This document shows, in pieces, positions 27,827 to 37,516 of a stretch of 64,000 nucleotides of DNA. The translations under genes and the position numbers were made by a program. The notes beneath the pieces are model-generated. The model saw nothing but the letters and a program-made list of their open reading frames with translations. It was not told the origin of the DNA and did no database searches. This stretch comes from Providencia stuartii (lineage in GTDB: Bacteria; Pseudomonadota; Gammaproteobacteria; Enterobacterales; Enterobacteriaceae). The stretch is from NCBI RefSeq assembly GCF_029277985.1, contig NZ_CP119546.1, positions 3,782,001-3,846,000 on the forward strand, in the 5' to 3' direction. The first letter of the stretch is position 1; the number at the start of each line of letters is the position of its first letter.

Positions 27827-28702
27827 CTAATCGCTTTCTTCGTCGTCTTCCATTGCAGCGCGCAACTTTTTCATTGCATTTTTTTCAAGCTGACGTACTC
27901 GTTCGGCAGAAACACCATACTTATCAGCCAACTCTTGCAATGTGGTTTTATTGTCGTCATCAAGCCAACGCGCACGAATAATATCTTGGCTACGTTCATC
28001 TAACGATTCTAATGCTTCCGTTAAACGATCGGTTGCATGACTTTCCCAGTTATCTTCTTCGATAGAACCAGCAAAATCCGATGATTTATCTTGTAAGAAT
28101 AAGACAGGTGCAACCGGTTGACCTAAGTCACCACTGTCATCGTCGTCAGACATATCAAAAGCCATATCCTGTGCAGCCATACGTGATTCCATTTCACGTA
28201 CATCTTTGGTGCTAACCCCTAACTCTTTAGCAACCATATCAACTTCATCTTGGTTAAACCAACCAAGGCGTTTTTTATTTTTTCTCAAATTAAAAAATAA
28301 CTTACGCTGAGATTTAGTTGTGGCAATCTTAACAATACGCCAATTGCGCAACACATATTCATGAATTTCAGCTTTGATCCAATGGACTGCAAAGGAGACT
28401 AGGCGAACACCGATTTCAGGGTTAAAACGACGAACGGCTTTCATTAAGCCGATATTCCCTTCCTGAATTAAATCTGCTTGCGGTAGGCCATAACCTGCGT
28501 AGCTACGAGCAACATGGATCACAAAACGTAAGTGCGATAAGATCAGCTGCTTTGCCGCATCCAGATCACCATGGTAATGCAGCCGTTCAGCAAGTTCCTT
28601 TTCTTCCTCAGCGGTTAGCATAGGATAAGCATTGGCAGCCCGCATATAAGCTTCAATACTCCCTTGCGGAACAAGTGCTAATGATTGCATGTCTTTGGTC
28701 AT
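27827..28702 (-). CDS. rpoH: Heat-shock sigma factor RpoH (sigma-32)
   Basis: 291 residues. Region 2 reads [41 protein letters not shown]. The RpoH box QRKLFFNLR follows at about 135-143, and region 4 is [29 protein letters not shown]. It directs RNA polymerase to heat-shock promoters and is controlled in E. coli by DnaK/FtsH and by an mRNA thermosensor. A C-terminal acidic tail (EDDEESD) and an acidic insert ([10 protein letters not shown]) are slightly longer than in E. coli (284 residues). It lies downstream of ftsYEX in the same orientation, as in other enterobacteria. Confidence 0.97.
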   Translation of the reverse strand: MTKDMQSLALVPQGSIEAYMRAANAYPMLTAEEEKELAERLHYHGDLDAAKQLILSHLRFVIHVARSYAGYGLPQADLIQEGNIGLMKAVRRFNPEIGVRLVSFAVHWIKAEIHEYVLRNWRIVKIATTKSQRKLFFNLRKNKKRLGWFNQDEVDMVAKELGVSTKDVREMESRMAAQDMAFDMSDDDDSGDLGQPVAPVLFLQDKSSDFAGSIEEDNWESHATDRLTEALESLDERSQDIIRARWLDDDNKTTLQELADKYGVSAERVRQLEKNAMKKLRAAMEDDEESD

Positions 28703-28915
28703 TCAGATCCTCTTTGAAAAATAATAAAAAAAGGGATTACTTCGATGCGAAATACAAGATTAAGTAAACCGTAGTCTACCAGTTTTATTGAGTTAAATAA
28801 ATTACACTTACGTGATTACTACAGTCTATGTCAGACACGTTAGGAAGAGAAAAGTTCCCTGCAATATTGGTTTTTTATCGGCACAGTGGGAAACCATGCC
28901 GATAGGATAGACAGA

Positions 28916-29893
28916 TTATTCAGGTGTGAAATGGCGCAAATGCTGTACCGTTGCTAACCACGCTGCGACCCACCCAATCATGGCTGACATCAATATCACC
29001 AGCAATGATTCTTCCCATAGCAATCCTTCGATATGAAATTGCGTACCAAAAACACTGGCTACTTGAGTGACGACGGCCGACAATTTCCAAACGAGCAGTG
29101 CTGACATAATCAATGAGATTACCGCGCCTAATGCCCCCATCAATAGACCGCCATGTAAAAACGGTCGCATGATAAAGCCATCAGTTGCACCAATAAGTTT
29201 CATCACATTGATAGTATCTCGACGGGCAAAAATATTGAGTCGAACGCTATTACCAATGACTAGGAATAGTGAAACAATCATTAAAATACCAATGACTGAA
29301 GCAACTTGCCCTACCAGCTGAGTCAAGGCTGCAAGGCGAGAAAACCAACTATCGTCCATGCGAACTTCTTCAATACCATGGACTTGGCTGACGCGGTCAC
29401 GCAATGTGGTCAACACATCCGACCCCTGAAAATCAATTTTTGGGGTAATGATCGCAACAGCTGGTAATGGATTTTCCTCAAGCATATCAAGCGCAGTACT
29501 AAATCCAGACCAGCTACGGAATTCACTCATTGCTTGGTCACGTGATAAATAGTTTACATGGTCTACACCATCAAGCGCTTGTAATTGTGTTACCACGTTT
29601 TGACCGCCTTGTTCATCTAATGACTTATCTAGATAAACCGTCAACTGAGGCGTTGGATACCATTGTTCAGCGGCTTGAGACACATTCTTCCAGACGATGT
29701 AACACAGGCTTGGCAAAGTGAGCGAAATTGCAATAACCATCACGGTGAGAAACGTTGCCAAAGGTTGCCTTAACATGTCTGCCAAGGTATTCAACCAAGC
29801 GTAACGCCACTGCTCTCGCCATCCCCCTTTTAGTGCTTTACTCTTTGACTGCATAGGACGTTCAGACTTAGCTTTACGAACGTTTTTAGCCAT
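28916..29893 (-). CDS. ftsX: Cell division protein FtsX
   Basis: 325 residues. The basic cytoplasmic N-terminus leads to a first membrane helix (about 44-68) and a periplasmic domain ([16 protein letters not shown] to MDDSWFSRL). Three more helices follow, with the conserved [20 protein letters not shown] after the second. FtsX with FtsE forms an ABC-type complex at the divisome that activates the EnvC-AmiA/B peptidoglycan hydrolases. It overlaps ftsE by 8 bases in the ftsY-ftsE-ftsX operon. Confidence 0.96.
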   Translation of the reverse strand: MAKNVRKAKSERPMQSKSKALKGGWREQWRYAWLNTLADMLRQPLATFLTVMVIAISLTLPSLCYIVWKNVSQAAEQWYPTPQLTVYLDKSLDEQGGQNVVTQLQALDGVDHVNYLSRDQAMSEFRSWSGFSTALDMLEENPLPAVAIITPKIDFQGSDVLTTLRDRVSQVHGIEEVRMDDSWFSRLAALTQLVGQVASVIGILMIVSLFLVIGNSVRLNIFARRDTINVMKLIGATDGFIMRPFLHGGLLMGALGAVISLIMSALLVWKLSAVVTQVASVFGTQFHIEGLLWEESLLVILMSAMIGWVAAWLATVQHLRHFTPE

Positions 29894-30551
29894 GTTGACC
29901 TCCTATCATTCTTCCTTCACTTAGGGTAAGCACACGGTAGTTACGACGCTCAATCAAAGCAATATCATGAGTGGCCATTAACACCGTTACGCCAACTCGG
30001 TTAAACTCTTCGAATAAGCGCATAATGCCTTCAGATAGTTCACCGTCGAGATTTCCCGTCGGCTCATCCGCAAGTAACATCGTCGGTTTATTCACAACCG
30101 CTCGCGCGATACCTACACGTTGTTGTTCACCGCCTGATAGCTGAATAGGAAAATTTTTCGCTTTATCGAGTAGACCCACTTTGTCCAATGCAGCTGATAC
30201 TCGTCTACGAATATCTTCTGAGCTCGCACCTGAAATAATCAGTGGCATCGCAACATTGTCATAAACGGTTCTATCAAATAGCAGGTGATGATCTTGAAAA
30301 ATCATTCCAATTTGCCTACGCAAAAATGGGATCTCCCGATTTTTTAGACGGCTGATATCGTGACCATTAAACAATATATGCCCTGCACTTGGGCGCTCAA
30401 TACCACAAATGAGTTTCAGTAAGGTACTTTTACCTGCACCTGAGTGACCAGTTAAAAACGCCATTTCCCCAGGTTGTAAATGAAAATCTACCCCTTGGAG
30501 AGCCTGTCGGCCACCGCGATAAGCTTTACTGACATGTTCAAAGCGAATCAT
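29886..30551 (-). CDS. ftsE: Cell division ATP-binding protein FtsE
   Basis: 221 residues, full length. Walker A is GHSGAGKST, the Q-loop region [18 protein letters not shown], the signature [14 protein letters not shown], Walker B LLADEPTG and the switch histidine MATHD. It is the cytoplasmic ATPase partner of FtsX. It lies 6 bases after ftsY and overlaps ftsX. Confidence 0.97.
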   Translation of the reverse strand: MIRFEHVSKAYRGGRQALQGVDFHLQPGEMAFLTGHSGAGKSTLLKLICGIERPSAGHILFNGHDISRLKNREIPFLRRQIGMIFQDHHLLFDRTVYDNVAMPLIISGASSEDIRRRVSAALDKVGLLDKAKNFPIQLSGGEQQRVGIARAVVNKPTMLLADEPTGNLDGELSEGIMRLFEEFNRVGVTVLMATHDIALIERRNYRVLTLSEGRMIGGQHG

Positions 30552-30557
30552 CGAAAA

Positions 30558-32477
30558 TTATTCCTCTCGGGCAAATAGAGCCTCGATAAAGTCATCGGCT
30601 TTAAATGGACGTAAGTCCTCAATACCCTCACCAATACCGATATAACGAATAGGAATACCGAATTGATCAGCAATAGAGAAGATCACCCCACCTTTTGCTG
30701 TGCCATCGAGCTTAGTCAATGTGATACCTGTCAGACCTACAGCATCATTAAAAAGTTTTGTCTGACTGACAGCATTTTGTCCAGTACTGGCATCCAGTGT
30801 TAACATAATTTCATGTGGCGCTTCCTCATCCAATTTTTTCATCACTCGGACGATTTTTTTCAGCTCTTCCATTAGATGCGCTTTATTTTGTAAGCGACCA
30901 GCGGTATCGGCGATGAGAACATCAACACCTTTCGCTTTAGCGGATTGAATCGCATCGAAAATAACCGATGCAGGATCCGCTCCGGTATGTTGTGCAACCA
31001 CAGAGATATGGTTTCTTTCTCCCCAAACTTGTAATTGCTCAACCGCAGCAGCACGGAAAGTGTCTCCAGCCGCTAACATGACTGTTTTACCTTCAGATTG
31101 ATACTGGCGGGCCAATTTACCAATCGTCGTTGTTTTACCAACACCATTGACCCCAACCATAAGAATAACATAGGGTTTCTTGTCTTCAATGACTAGCGGT
31201 TTATCTACACCAACTAAAATATCAGACATTTCTTCACGTAATCTACTGTATAACGCATCAGCGTCTTTTAGTTCTTTACGGCTAGCATGTGTCGTTAAGT
31301 TATCAATGATTTTGCGTGTTGTTTCAACCCCAACATCAGCGATCAGTAACTGTTCTTCTAACTCATCAAAAAGATCATCATCAATTTTCTTACCTGTAAA
31401 CAGTCCAAGAAAACCAGAACCTAAATTTTGACGGGTTTTTAATAAGCCTTTCTTTAAACGGCTAAAGAAACCTTCTTTCTTCGGTTTTTCTTGTTCCGTT
31501 GGCTCAGGCTCACTCTCTTGCGAATTAAGCACTTCATCACGTAACGCAACAATATCTTGAGCCTCTAGATTCGCCTGTTCTTCCCTTTGGCGTTGTTGCT
31601 CCGCTTCTTCCTCTGCTAGGCGCGCTGCCTCTTGGCGCTGACGCTCTGCTTCCTCTTCCGCTGCTTTAATCGCCGCCAGCTCAGCTTGACGTTGGCGTTC
31701 CGCCTCTTCCTCCGCTAAGCGCACAGCCTCTTGGCGCTGACGCTCTGCTTCCTCTTCCGCTGCTTTGATCGCCGCTAGCTCAGCTTGACGTTGGCGCTCC
31801 GCTTCTTCCTCTGCTAGGCGCGCTGCCTCTTGGCGCTGACGCTCTGCTTCCTCTTCCGCTGCTTTAATCGCCGCCAGCTCAGTTTGACGTTGGCGCTCCG
31901 CTTCTTCCTCTGCTAAGCGCGCTGCCTCTTGGCGCTGACGCTCCGCTTCCTCTTCCGCTGCTTTAATCGCCGCCAGCTCAGCTTGACGTTGGCGCTCCGC
32001 CTCTTCCTCCGCTAAGCGCGCTGCCTCTTGGCGCTGACGCTCTGCTTCCTCTTCCGCTGCTTTAATCGCCGCCAGCTCAGCTTGACGTTGGCGTTCCGCC
32101 TCTTCCTCCGCTAAGCGCACAGCCTCTTGGCGCTGACGCTCCGCTTCCTCTTCCGCTGCTTTAATTGCCGCTAGCTCAGCTTGACGTTGGCGTTCCGCCT
32201 CTTCCTCCGCTAAGTGCACAGCCTCTTGGCGCTGACGCTCTGCTTCCTCTTCCGCTGCTTTAATTGCCGCTAGCTCTTCTGCTTTCTTAGCCTGATACTG
32301 ACGTTCAGCCTCTTTTTCTGCTGCTTGAACAGCAGCATCATCTGCATGTTTTGGTTGCTCACTCTCTTTCGCAGCATCTACTTTTTGTTGTTCTGCTTCT
32401 TGTTGTTGAGTTTCTTTTTCATCTTTACGACCAAAACCCAACCATGAGAAAAAGCCTTTTTTCTTGTCTTTAGCCAT
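30558..32477 (-). CDS. ftsY: Signal recognition particle receptor FtsY with a repeat-expanded A-domain
   Basis: 639 residues; E. coli FtsY is about 497. The C-terminal NG GTPase (about 340-639) is standard: LMVGVNGVGKTTTIGKLA, DTFRAAAVEQL, DTAGRLQNKAHLM, LTKLDGTAKGG. It receives SRP-ribosome complexes at the membrane. The N-terminal 66 residues hold the membrane-binding start (KKKGFFSWLGFGRK). Residues 67-297 are seven copies of a 33-residue Glu/Ala/Arg/Gln repeat predicted to form one long charged helix. A second amphipathic stretch (EGFFSRLKKGLLKTRQ) precedes the N domain. The extra length is all in the repeats. Confidence 0.97.
   Translation of the reverse strand: MAKDKKKGFFSWLGFGRKDEKETQQQEAEQQKVDAAKESEQPKHADDAAVQAAEKEAERQYQAKKAEELAAIKAAEEEAERQRQEAVHLAEEEAERQRQAELAAIKAAEEEAERQRQEAVRLAEEEAERQRQAELAAIKAAEEEAERQRQEAARLAEEEAERQRQAELAAIKAAEEEAERQRQEAARLAEEEAERQRQTELAAIKAAEEEAERQRQEAARLAEEEAERQRQAELAAIKAAEEEAERQRQEAVRLAEEEAERQRQAELAAIKAAEEEAERQRQEAARLAEEEAEQQRQREEQANLEAQDIVALRDEVLNSQESEPEPTEQEKPKKEGFFSRLKKGLLKTRQNLGSGFLGLFTGKKIDDDLFDELEEQLLIADVGVETTRKIIDNLTTHASRKELKDADALYSRLREEMSDILVGVDKPLVIEDKKPYVILMVGVNGVGKTTTIGKLARQYQSEGKTVMLAAGDTFRAAAVEQLQVWGERNHISVVAQHTGADPASVIFDAIQSAKAKGVDVLIADTAGRLQNKAHLMEELKKIVRVMKKLDEEAPHEIMLTLDASTGQNAVSQTKLFNDAVGLTGITLTKLDGTAKGGVIFSIADQFGIPIRYIGIGEGIEDLRPFKADDFIEALFAREE
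31587..32279 (-). repeat. Seven tandem 99-bp repeats inside ftsY
   Basis: Seven in-frame copies of a 99-base unit, encoding AELAAIKAAEEEAERQ then RQEA(V/A)RLAEEEAERQRQ. Differences are few: first residue E, A or T; V or A at position 21; H for R in copy 1; Q for R near the end of copy 7. The codons are almost identical between copies, pointing to recent unequal exchange or slippage rather than old duplication. Confidence 0.95.
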
Positions 32478-32686
32478 CAGCCACTACACTCCTCGCGGTA
32501 AAAACATGGCGCTTAATAATTAAATCGCAATAAAATTACATGCAGTCTATCATTTCATCACGCCACAACACATATCTGAAAGAAAAATCATGACAATTTA
32601 ATCTGATTTTTTAAGTTAAAACTGTGAAAATGGCGCGCTACAATAGAGACAACTCGTTTTTCAAAGCTCAACCAAACTGAGCAGCA

Positions 32687-33298
32687 ATGGATATTATGGC
32701 AAAAAAACCACAAAGCGCCTCTTTAGGTCAGATACGCATCATTGGTGGCAAATGGCGAGGGAGAAAGCTCCCCGTTCGTGATAGTGAAGGCTTACGTCCT
32801 ACAACAGATCGTATTAAAGAAACTTTATTTAACTGGCTAATGCCTATCGTACGCGAAGCCCGCTGTCTTGATTGTTTTGCTGGCAGTGGTGCATTAGGAT
32901 TCGAAGCATTATCGCGGTTCGCCGATAGCGTTACATTTATCGAACTAGATAAAAAAAACGTACAATTACTGTCTGAAAATAAAGTTCGTTTACAAGCCAA
33001 TAACGCAAACATTATCAATGGTAATAGCCTTGAAGTACTCAATAAACTAGGCACTCCCTTTGATGTTGTGTTTATTGACCCGCCTTTTCGTAAAGGCCTA
33101 CTAAACGAAACGATTCGATTATTAGAAAAAAACCAATGGCTAGCAAATGAAAGCTGGATATATGTTGAATCAGAAGCGGAGTCACCACTCACTGACATTC
33201 CTGCTAACTGGCAACTTCATCGAGAAAAAATTGCGGGTCAAGTGGCATACCGTTTATTTATTCGTCATTCAATTGAGGAAACAAGCCATGCTAATTAA
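32687..33298 (+). CDS. rsmD: 16S rRNA m2G966 methyltransferase RsmD
   Basis: 203 residues (200 if the ATG at 32696 is used, which gives MAKKPQSASLGQ and looks the more natural N-terminus). The AdoMet site is CLDCFAGSGALGFEALSR, followed by VTFIELDK. The catalytic motif is FIDPPF. RsmD methylates N2 of G966 in 16S rRNA. It is divergent from ftsY as in E. coli, and its end overlaps the next small gene by 11 bases. Confidence 0.94.
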   Translation: MDIMAKKPQSASLGQIRIIGGKWRGRKLPVRDSEGLRPTTDRIKETLFNWLMPIVREARCLDCFAGSGALGFEALSRFADSVTFIELDKKNVQLLSENKVRLQANNANIINGNSLEVLNKLGTPFDVVFIDPPFRKGLLNETIRLLEKNQWLANESWIYVESEAESPLTDIPANWQLHREKIAGQVAYRLFIRHSIEETSHAN

Positions 33299-33575
33299 TG
33301 CAGGCCGAGTGCTAATGATTTGTGTTTGGGGTTTTATGGTATTTAATTTAATTCATCCATTTCCCAAACCTTTGAAATATTTTATGGATATCGCCATGGT
33401 GTTTATGATTTTTATGCATGCACTGCAAACGATCTTCTTAAAAGCAACCATCGCCAAAGGCGAAAAACTCTCAGGATGGCTGCAAACACGCATTTTTTTC
33501 TTTGGTGTCTTTGAGATGCTGGCAATGCAGAAAAAACAAAAACATGCCTTAGAAAAAGCAAAGAAAAAACAGTAA
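33288..33575 (+). CDS. yhhL: DUF1145 membrane protein YhhL
   Basis: 95 residues with two or three hydrophobic segments (RVLMICVWGFMVFNLIHPFP; YFMDIAMVFMIFMHALQTIFL) and a lysine-rich tail. It matches the DUF1145 protein that follows rsmD in enterobacteria. The ATG at 33288 lies inside the end of rsmD, so translation is coupled. A longer in-frame start at 33147 would run through rsmD and is rejected. Function unknown. Confidence 0.85.
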   Translation: MLINAGRVLMICVWGFMVFNLIHPFPKPLKYFMDIAMVFMIFMHALQTIFLKATIAKGEKLSGWLQTRIFFFGVFEMLAMQKKQKHALEKAKKKQ

Positions 33576-33577
33576 TC

Positions 33578-33931
33578 CTATTCGTCGGGGTCAAAACTGA
33601 GAAAGCGAGTTCCTTTCAAGCGCAAAGTGCCCCGACGACCTTTCTCAATGCTTTGATACTGGGCCTCATTCACAATAACTTTAATTACTTCTGTATTATT
33701 TAGTGGCTTAAAATACACTTCATAGCGAAACGTTTCTGGTGATACCACATCCCTTTCTCGAGAACGCATATTTGGGTAAGGGTAATCTTTTTTGCTATCA
33801 ACAATGACCAAATAACTGACAGGCAAGGCGTTATCATTGATCTCATTTTGCTTTCGTTGGTCGAAAAAACGCTTTGTTGCTAAGACAGCAATAATTGCTA
33901 ATACAATAAATAACAGAATAGGTTTATTCAT
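33578..33931 (-). CDS. yhhM: DUF2500 membrane protein YhhM
   Basis: 117 residues: an N-terminal membrane helix (ILLFIVLAIIAVLATKRFF), then a small domain with NALPVSYLVIVDSKKD, ETFRYEVYFKP and KGRRGTLRLKGTRFLSFDPDE, as in DUF2500. The start is taken as the ATG at 33931 next to the helix; a GTG at 33982 would add 17 polar residues. It is convergent with yhhL with a 2-base gap. Function unknown. Confidence 0.82.
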   Translation of the reverse strand: MNKPILLFIVLAIIAVLATKRFFDQRKQNEINDNALPVSYLVIVDSKKDYPYPNMRSRERDVVSPETFRYEVYFKPLNNTEVIKVIVNEAQYQSIEKGRRGTLRLKGTRFLSFDPDE

Positions 33932-34038
33932 AAATTTAACATTGTGCTTAAAGTGTTCGTCAGTATAGTTTATCTTAATCACACAGAAGGAACACCACCA
34001 TAGTTACTTCACTAATTTGAATTTATAAGGATGTGTTT

Positions 34039-34668
34039 ATGATTAGTTGGCCATTCCTTGCCGTACTTTTTTCTGGTTGGCTGTACGTGGATGCAGCATA
34101 TCGAGGCCCTGAGTGGCAACGTTGGTTATTTCGCCCTATCACCCTGATATTATTGTTACTTTGGGGTTGGAATGCTGATTTTCTTACGACTCAAGGGTAC
34201 TTAATCCTCGCTGCACTCGCTGTCTCATTACTTGCGGATATCATGCGAATGGTATCAAGTGAGCGCTTACTAATTTCAGTAGCACTACTGTTTATTAGCT
34301 ATCTTCTTTACACGGTAAGCTTTGGTATGCAGCTAGATTTTAGCCTTTATCTTCCTTGGCTACCCGTACCGCTTATCATTGCTGCTATTACGCTAATATT
34401 GATTTGGTCAAAATTAGCAGAATTACAAGCGCTGGTCTTTGCATTATTAATCATGAGTATGATTATGGCTTGGGTTGCTGGTGACCAATTCTTTGGGCTT
34501 GGCCGCGACTATAATTTCTCGATTATGGTTGGTGCGTTTTTACTGTTTATTTCTAACTGTATCTGGCTCATTGCACGTTTCCGTTTCCCGTTTAAAGCCT
34601 CCAAAGCCATTGTTGCAGCGCTTTATTTCCTTGGCCAATTCTTCATTATCCGTGCAATTTATCTATAG
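34039..34668 (+). CDS. yhhN: YhhN-family membrane protein
   Basis: 209 residues and about eight hydrophobic segments, with VSLLADIMRM and the family pattern GDQFF-GRDYNFSIMVGAFLLFISN. YhhN belongs to a family that includes animal lysoplasmalogenase TMEM86; the bacterial role is unclear. AAGG lies 8 bases before the ATG at 34039. It stands between yhhM and zntA as in E. coli. Confidence 0.85.
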   Translation: MISWPFLAVLFSGWLYVDAAYRGPEWQRWLFRPITLILLLLWGWNADFLTTQGYLILAALAVSLLADIMRMVSSERLLISVALLFISYLLYTVSFGMQLDFSLYLPWLPVPLIIAAITLILIWSKLAELQALVFALLIMSMIMAWVAGDQFFGLGRDYNFSIMVGAFLLFISNCIWLIARFRFPFKASKAIVAALYFLGQFFIIRAIYL

Positions 34669-34680
34669 CCCGTCACGTTT

Positions 34681-34723
34681 GCCAATTGATAAAATTCTCA
34701 AATAGCACTTTTTATCAATTGGC
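34681..34723. terminator. 14-bp inverted repeat after yhhN
   Basis: GCCAATTGATAAAA (34681-34694) and TTTTATCAATTGGC (34710-34723) are perfectly complementary around a 15-base loop, 12 bases after the yhhN stop. It probably ends the yhhN transcript ahead of the zntA promoter. Confidence 0.65.
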
Positions 34724-34737
34724 CCCCTCTTATTTGT

Positions 34738-34769
34738 TTGACTCTGGAGTAGACTCCAAAGTATAGACT
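34738..34769 (+). promoter_or_regulatory. ZntR-type promoter of zntA
   Basis: TTGACT (-35, 34738-34743) and TAGACT (-10, 34764-34769) are 20 bases apart. This is the overlong spacer typical of MerR-family promoters. Between them lies the near-perfect palindrome with arms ACTCTGGAGT and ACTCCAAAGT at 34741-34762. It lines up with the E. coli zntA promoter, which ZntR twists open when it binds Zn(II), Cd(II) or Pb(II). Confidence 0.88.
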
Positions 34770-34812
34770 TATCAATATTGATTAAGTGTCATTATTTGAT
34801 AAGGGGGCGTAT

Positions 34813-37245
34813 ATGCACTCACATAACCATAAAGAAACACATCAACACACGAGTTCTTGCTGTTCAAGCAGCAGTACTTGCACTTCAACCGCAGTACAGA
34901 ACAGCCAAGATGTAAGTAAAGACTCACATACACATGAACAGAGCCGTGTAGAGAAACACCCTGACGACGACGAAGAGGATCACCAGCACCAACATTGTAG
35001 CTCGTCCTCTCATCAGACACATGACCACAAAAAACATGATCACCTGCATACCGACCATGATCATAAAGAACATGATCACTCGCACGCTTCATGTTGTCAT
35101 TCTTCTGCTGAATCGCAGAATGATGTCGCCCCCGCACAAGCCGCTGGACAACGTTTTAACTGGATAATCCGTGGAATGGACTGCCCAAGCTGTGCGCAAA
35201 AAATTGAAAATGCCGTAAAGCAAATCACTGAAGTTAAGCAAGCTAAAGTGCTGTTTGCCACCGAAAAGCTCGTCGTTGATGCGGATAAAGATATCAGTGC
35301 CTCTGTTCGTTCCACAGTAGAGGCCGCTGGCTATGAATTGCTGGAAGTGGGTAACAACAATGCGGCCACTATTACGCCACCACCCAGCTTACTGAGCGAA
35401 TCCAAGCCTGTCATTATATTGGCGATTTTGATGGCTATCAGTTGGGGAATAGAACGGTTTAACCCTCAAATCGGTATCATTGCTTTTACCTTAACTACGC
35501 TATTTGGGCTCTATCCTATCGCACGTAAGTCATTACGTTTGATCCGCACAGGCACCCCTTTTGCCATTGAAACACTCATGACAGTTGCAGCTATCGGTGC
35601 CATCTTTATTCAAGCAACAGAAGAAGCAGCAATGGTTATCTTGTTGTTTATGTTGGGTGAAATGTTGGAATCATATTCCGCGGGTCGAGCACGACGCGGA
35701 GTGAGTGCCCTCATGGCGCTTGTTCCAGAAGAAGCGATACTCGTTAAAGATGGCAAAAAAACCACCGTTCCTGTCTCTCAATTGCGTCCTGGCGATATTA
35801 TTGAGATTGCACCTGGTGGTCGGTTACCAACCGACGCTGAACTGGTCTCTGGTTTTGCTAGTTTCGATGAAAGTTCATTAACCGGAGAATCAGTTCCTGT
35901 CGAACGCAATGTGGGCGAAAAAGTTGCGGCAGGCTGCCTATCCGTCGACCGTACAGTGCAAATGAAAGTCGTTTCAGAACAGGGGCAAAATGCTATCGAC
36001 CGCATTTTACAACTTATTGAAGAAGCTGAAGAGCGTCGAGCTCCCATTGAACGTTTTATTGACCGCTTCAGCCGTATTTATACACCGTTGATCATGCTGT
36101 TCTCTGCATTAGTGGTTGTTATTCCCCCGATGTTCTTTGGTGCACCTTGGGAAACTTGGATCTACCGTGGCTTAACCCTACTGCTTATTGGTTGTCCATG
36201 TGCCTTGGTTATCTCTACACCCGCAGCAATTACTTCCGCCTTAGCCACCGCAACTCGTCGTGGAGCGCTAATTAAAGGAGGAGCTGCTCTTGAACAGCTA
36301 GGTTCAGTAACCACTATCGCGCTGGATAAAACGGGCACTTTAACTGAAGGTAAACCTCATGTTACTGATTTAGTGCCTGTTGATGGCGTGTCTGAAAATG
36401 ATTTGATACAAATGACTGCTGCTGTAGAAGCGGGTTCACACCATCCTCTTGCAAAAGCCGTACTCAATAAAGCTGAAGCTCTGTCCCTCACAATCGTTGA
36501 AGCCGATAATCGTAAAGCTTTAGCAGGAAAAGGAGTTGAAGGTTATCTGAATGGTAGACATATTTTAGTTAGTGCACCGAGTCGATTAGATACTCCGCTT
36601 GAGCCTTTTTGGCAAAACAAGGTGGAGTCACTGGAAGCCCAAGGTAAAACCGTTGTCGTTACAGTAGAAGATAATCGAGTCATTGGCTTAACCGCCTTAC
36701 AAGATACACTGCGTCGTGATGCAATTGATGCGATGAGTATGTTGAAAACCTTGAACGTCAATGCAGTAATGTTGACCGGTGATAACCCTCGAGCCGCTGC
36801 GGCTATCGCTGGGCAACTCGGTATGGAATATCGTGCTGGCTTGCTTCCAGAAGATAAAGTAACTGCGGTTATGGCGCTAAATCGTAACCATAGCACCATG
36901 ATGGTCGGTGATGGGATCAATGATGCCCCAGCCATGAAAGCGTCTAGTATTGGTGTTGCCATGGGAAGTGGAACCGATGTGGCTCTGGAAACCGCTGATG
37001 CGGCACTCACCCACAACCGTTTAACGGGTTTACCTGAAATCATTGCGTTATCACAGGCCACCCGTAAGATTATTCGCGAAAATATCACCATTGCTTTAGG
37101 GTTAAAGGCCGTATTCTTAGTCACAAGTTTACTCGGTATCACCGGATTATGGGTTGCAGTTCTTGCCGATTCAGGAGCAACAGCCTTAGTCACAGCTAAT
37201 GCGGTGCGCTTACTGAAAGTAAAACTACCACAACTTAAAAAATAA
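34813..37245 (+). CDS. zntA: Zn(II)/Cd(II)/Pb(II)-exporting P1B-type ATPase ZntA
   Basis: 810 residues from the ATG at 34813, which has AAGGGGG before it; E. coli ZntA is 732. The extra length is an N-terminal arm of about 110 residues packed with His, Cys and Asp (HSHNHKETHQHTSSCC, DHDHKEHDHSH). After it comes the metal-binding domain with GMDCPSC (121-127). The pump core has ESSLTGES (actuator), GCPCALVIST (membrane metal site), DKTGTLTEGK (phosphorylated Asp), HHPLA and MVGDGINDAPAM. It expels divalent soft metals from the cytoplasm using ATP. Control is by the ZntR-type promoter upstream. Confidence 0.95.
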   Translation: MHSHNHKETHQHTSSCCSSSSTCTSTAVQNSQDVSKDSHTHEQSRVEKHPDDDEEDHQHQHCSSSSHQTHDHKKHDHLHTDHDHKEHDHSHASCCHSSAESQNDVAPAQAAGQRFNWIIRGMDCPSCAQKIENAVKQITEVKQAKVLFATEKLVVDADKDISASVRSTVEAAGYELLEVGNNNAATITPPPSLLSESKPVIILAILMAISWGIERFNPQIGIIAFTLTTLFGLYPIARKSLRLIRTGTPFAIETLMTVAAIGAIFIQATEEAAMVILLFMLGEMLESYSAGRARRGVSALMALVPEEAILVKDGKKTTVPVSQLRPGDIIEIAPGGRLPTDAELVSGFASFDESSLTGESVPVERNVGEKVAAGCLSVDRTVQMKVVSEQGQNAIDRILQLIEEAEERRAPIERFIDRFSRIYTPLIMLFSALVVVIPPMFFGAPWETWIYRGLTLLLIGCPCALVISTPAAITSALATATRRGALIKGGAALEQLGSVTTIALDKTGTLTEGKPHVTDLVPVDGVSENDLIQMTAAVEAGSHHPLAKAVLNKAEALSLTIVEADNRKALAGKGVEGYLNGRHILVSAPSRLDTPLEPFWQNKVESLEAQGKTVVVTVEDNRVIGLTALQDTLRRDAIDAMSMLKTLNVNAVMLTGDNPRAAAAIAGQLGMEYRAGLLPEDKVTAVMALNRNHSTMMVGDGINDAPAMKASSIGVAMGSGTDVALETADAALTHNRLTGLPEIIALSQATRKIIRENITIALGLKAVFLVTSLLGITGLWVAVLADSGATALVTANAVRLLKVKLPQLKK

Positions 37246-37262
37246 TATTGACTAAATCGCTC

Positions 37263-37287
37263 AAGAAGCGCCGTCATGGCGCTTCTT
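37263..37287 (+). terminator. zntA terminator
   Basis: AAGAAGCGCC (37263-37272) and GGCGCTTCTT (37278-37287) form a perfect 10-bp stem with a 5-base loop, 17 bases after the zntA stop. Confidence 0.8.
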
Positions 37288-37516
37288 TGCTATAAAGAGA
37301 GACCTCATTCATTAAACATTAATTAGCCATCATTTTTTTCATTTTAATTTTTATTAGATAGATAAAAATAATTTTAAATATAACAGGTAATGATATGTAA
37401 CTTATAAAAAAACAAATTATTTTTTCACACTAAATTAGGAGTAACTTTTTTCTATTTTGTCTCTATATTCGCTACTATCTTCATCACAATAAGGACATGG
37501 ATGGGAGGTCGCGAGT

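Noticed and set aside
31587-32279. Regular 99-bp direct repeats that could suggest a CRISPR or satellite array
   Set aside because: They are contiguous without spacers, stay in the ftsY frame and encode a charged helix.
32728-33198. 156-codon open frame on the minus strand
   Set aside because: Shadow of rsmD, whose methyltransferase motifs are clear on the plus strand.
33147-33287. N-terminal extension of yhhL
   Set aside because: It lies within rsmD in another frame, and the ATG at 33288 gives the family N-terminus.
34772-35137. 121-codon open frame on the minus strand
   Set aside because: It mirrors the His/Cys-rich start of zntA, covers its promoter-proximal region and has no ribosome-binding site.
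36543-37277. 244-codon open frame on the minus strand
   Set aside because: Antisense shadow of the zntA pump core; composition follows the complementary codons and it has no family features.
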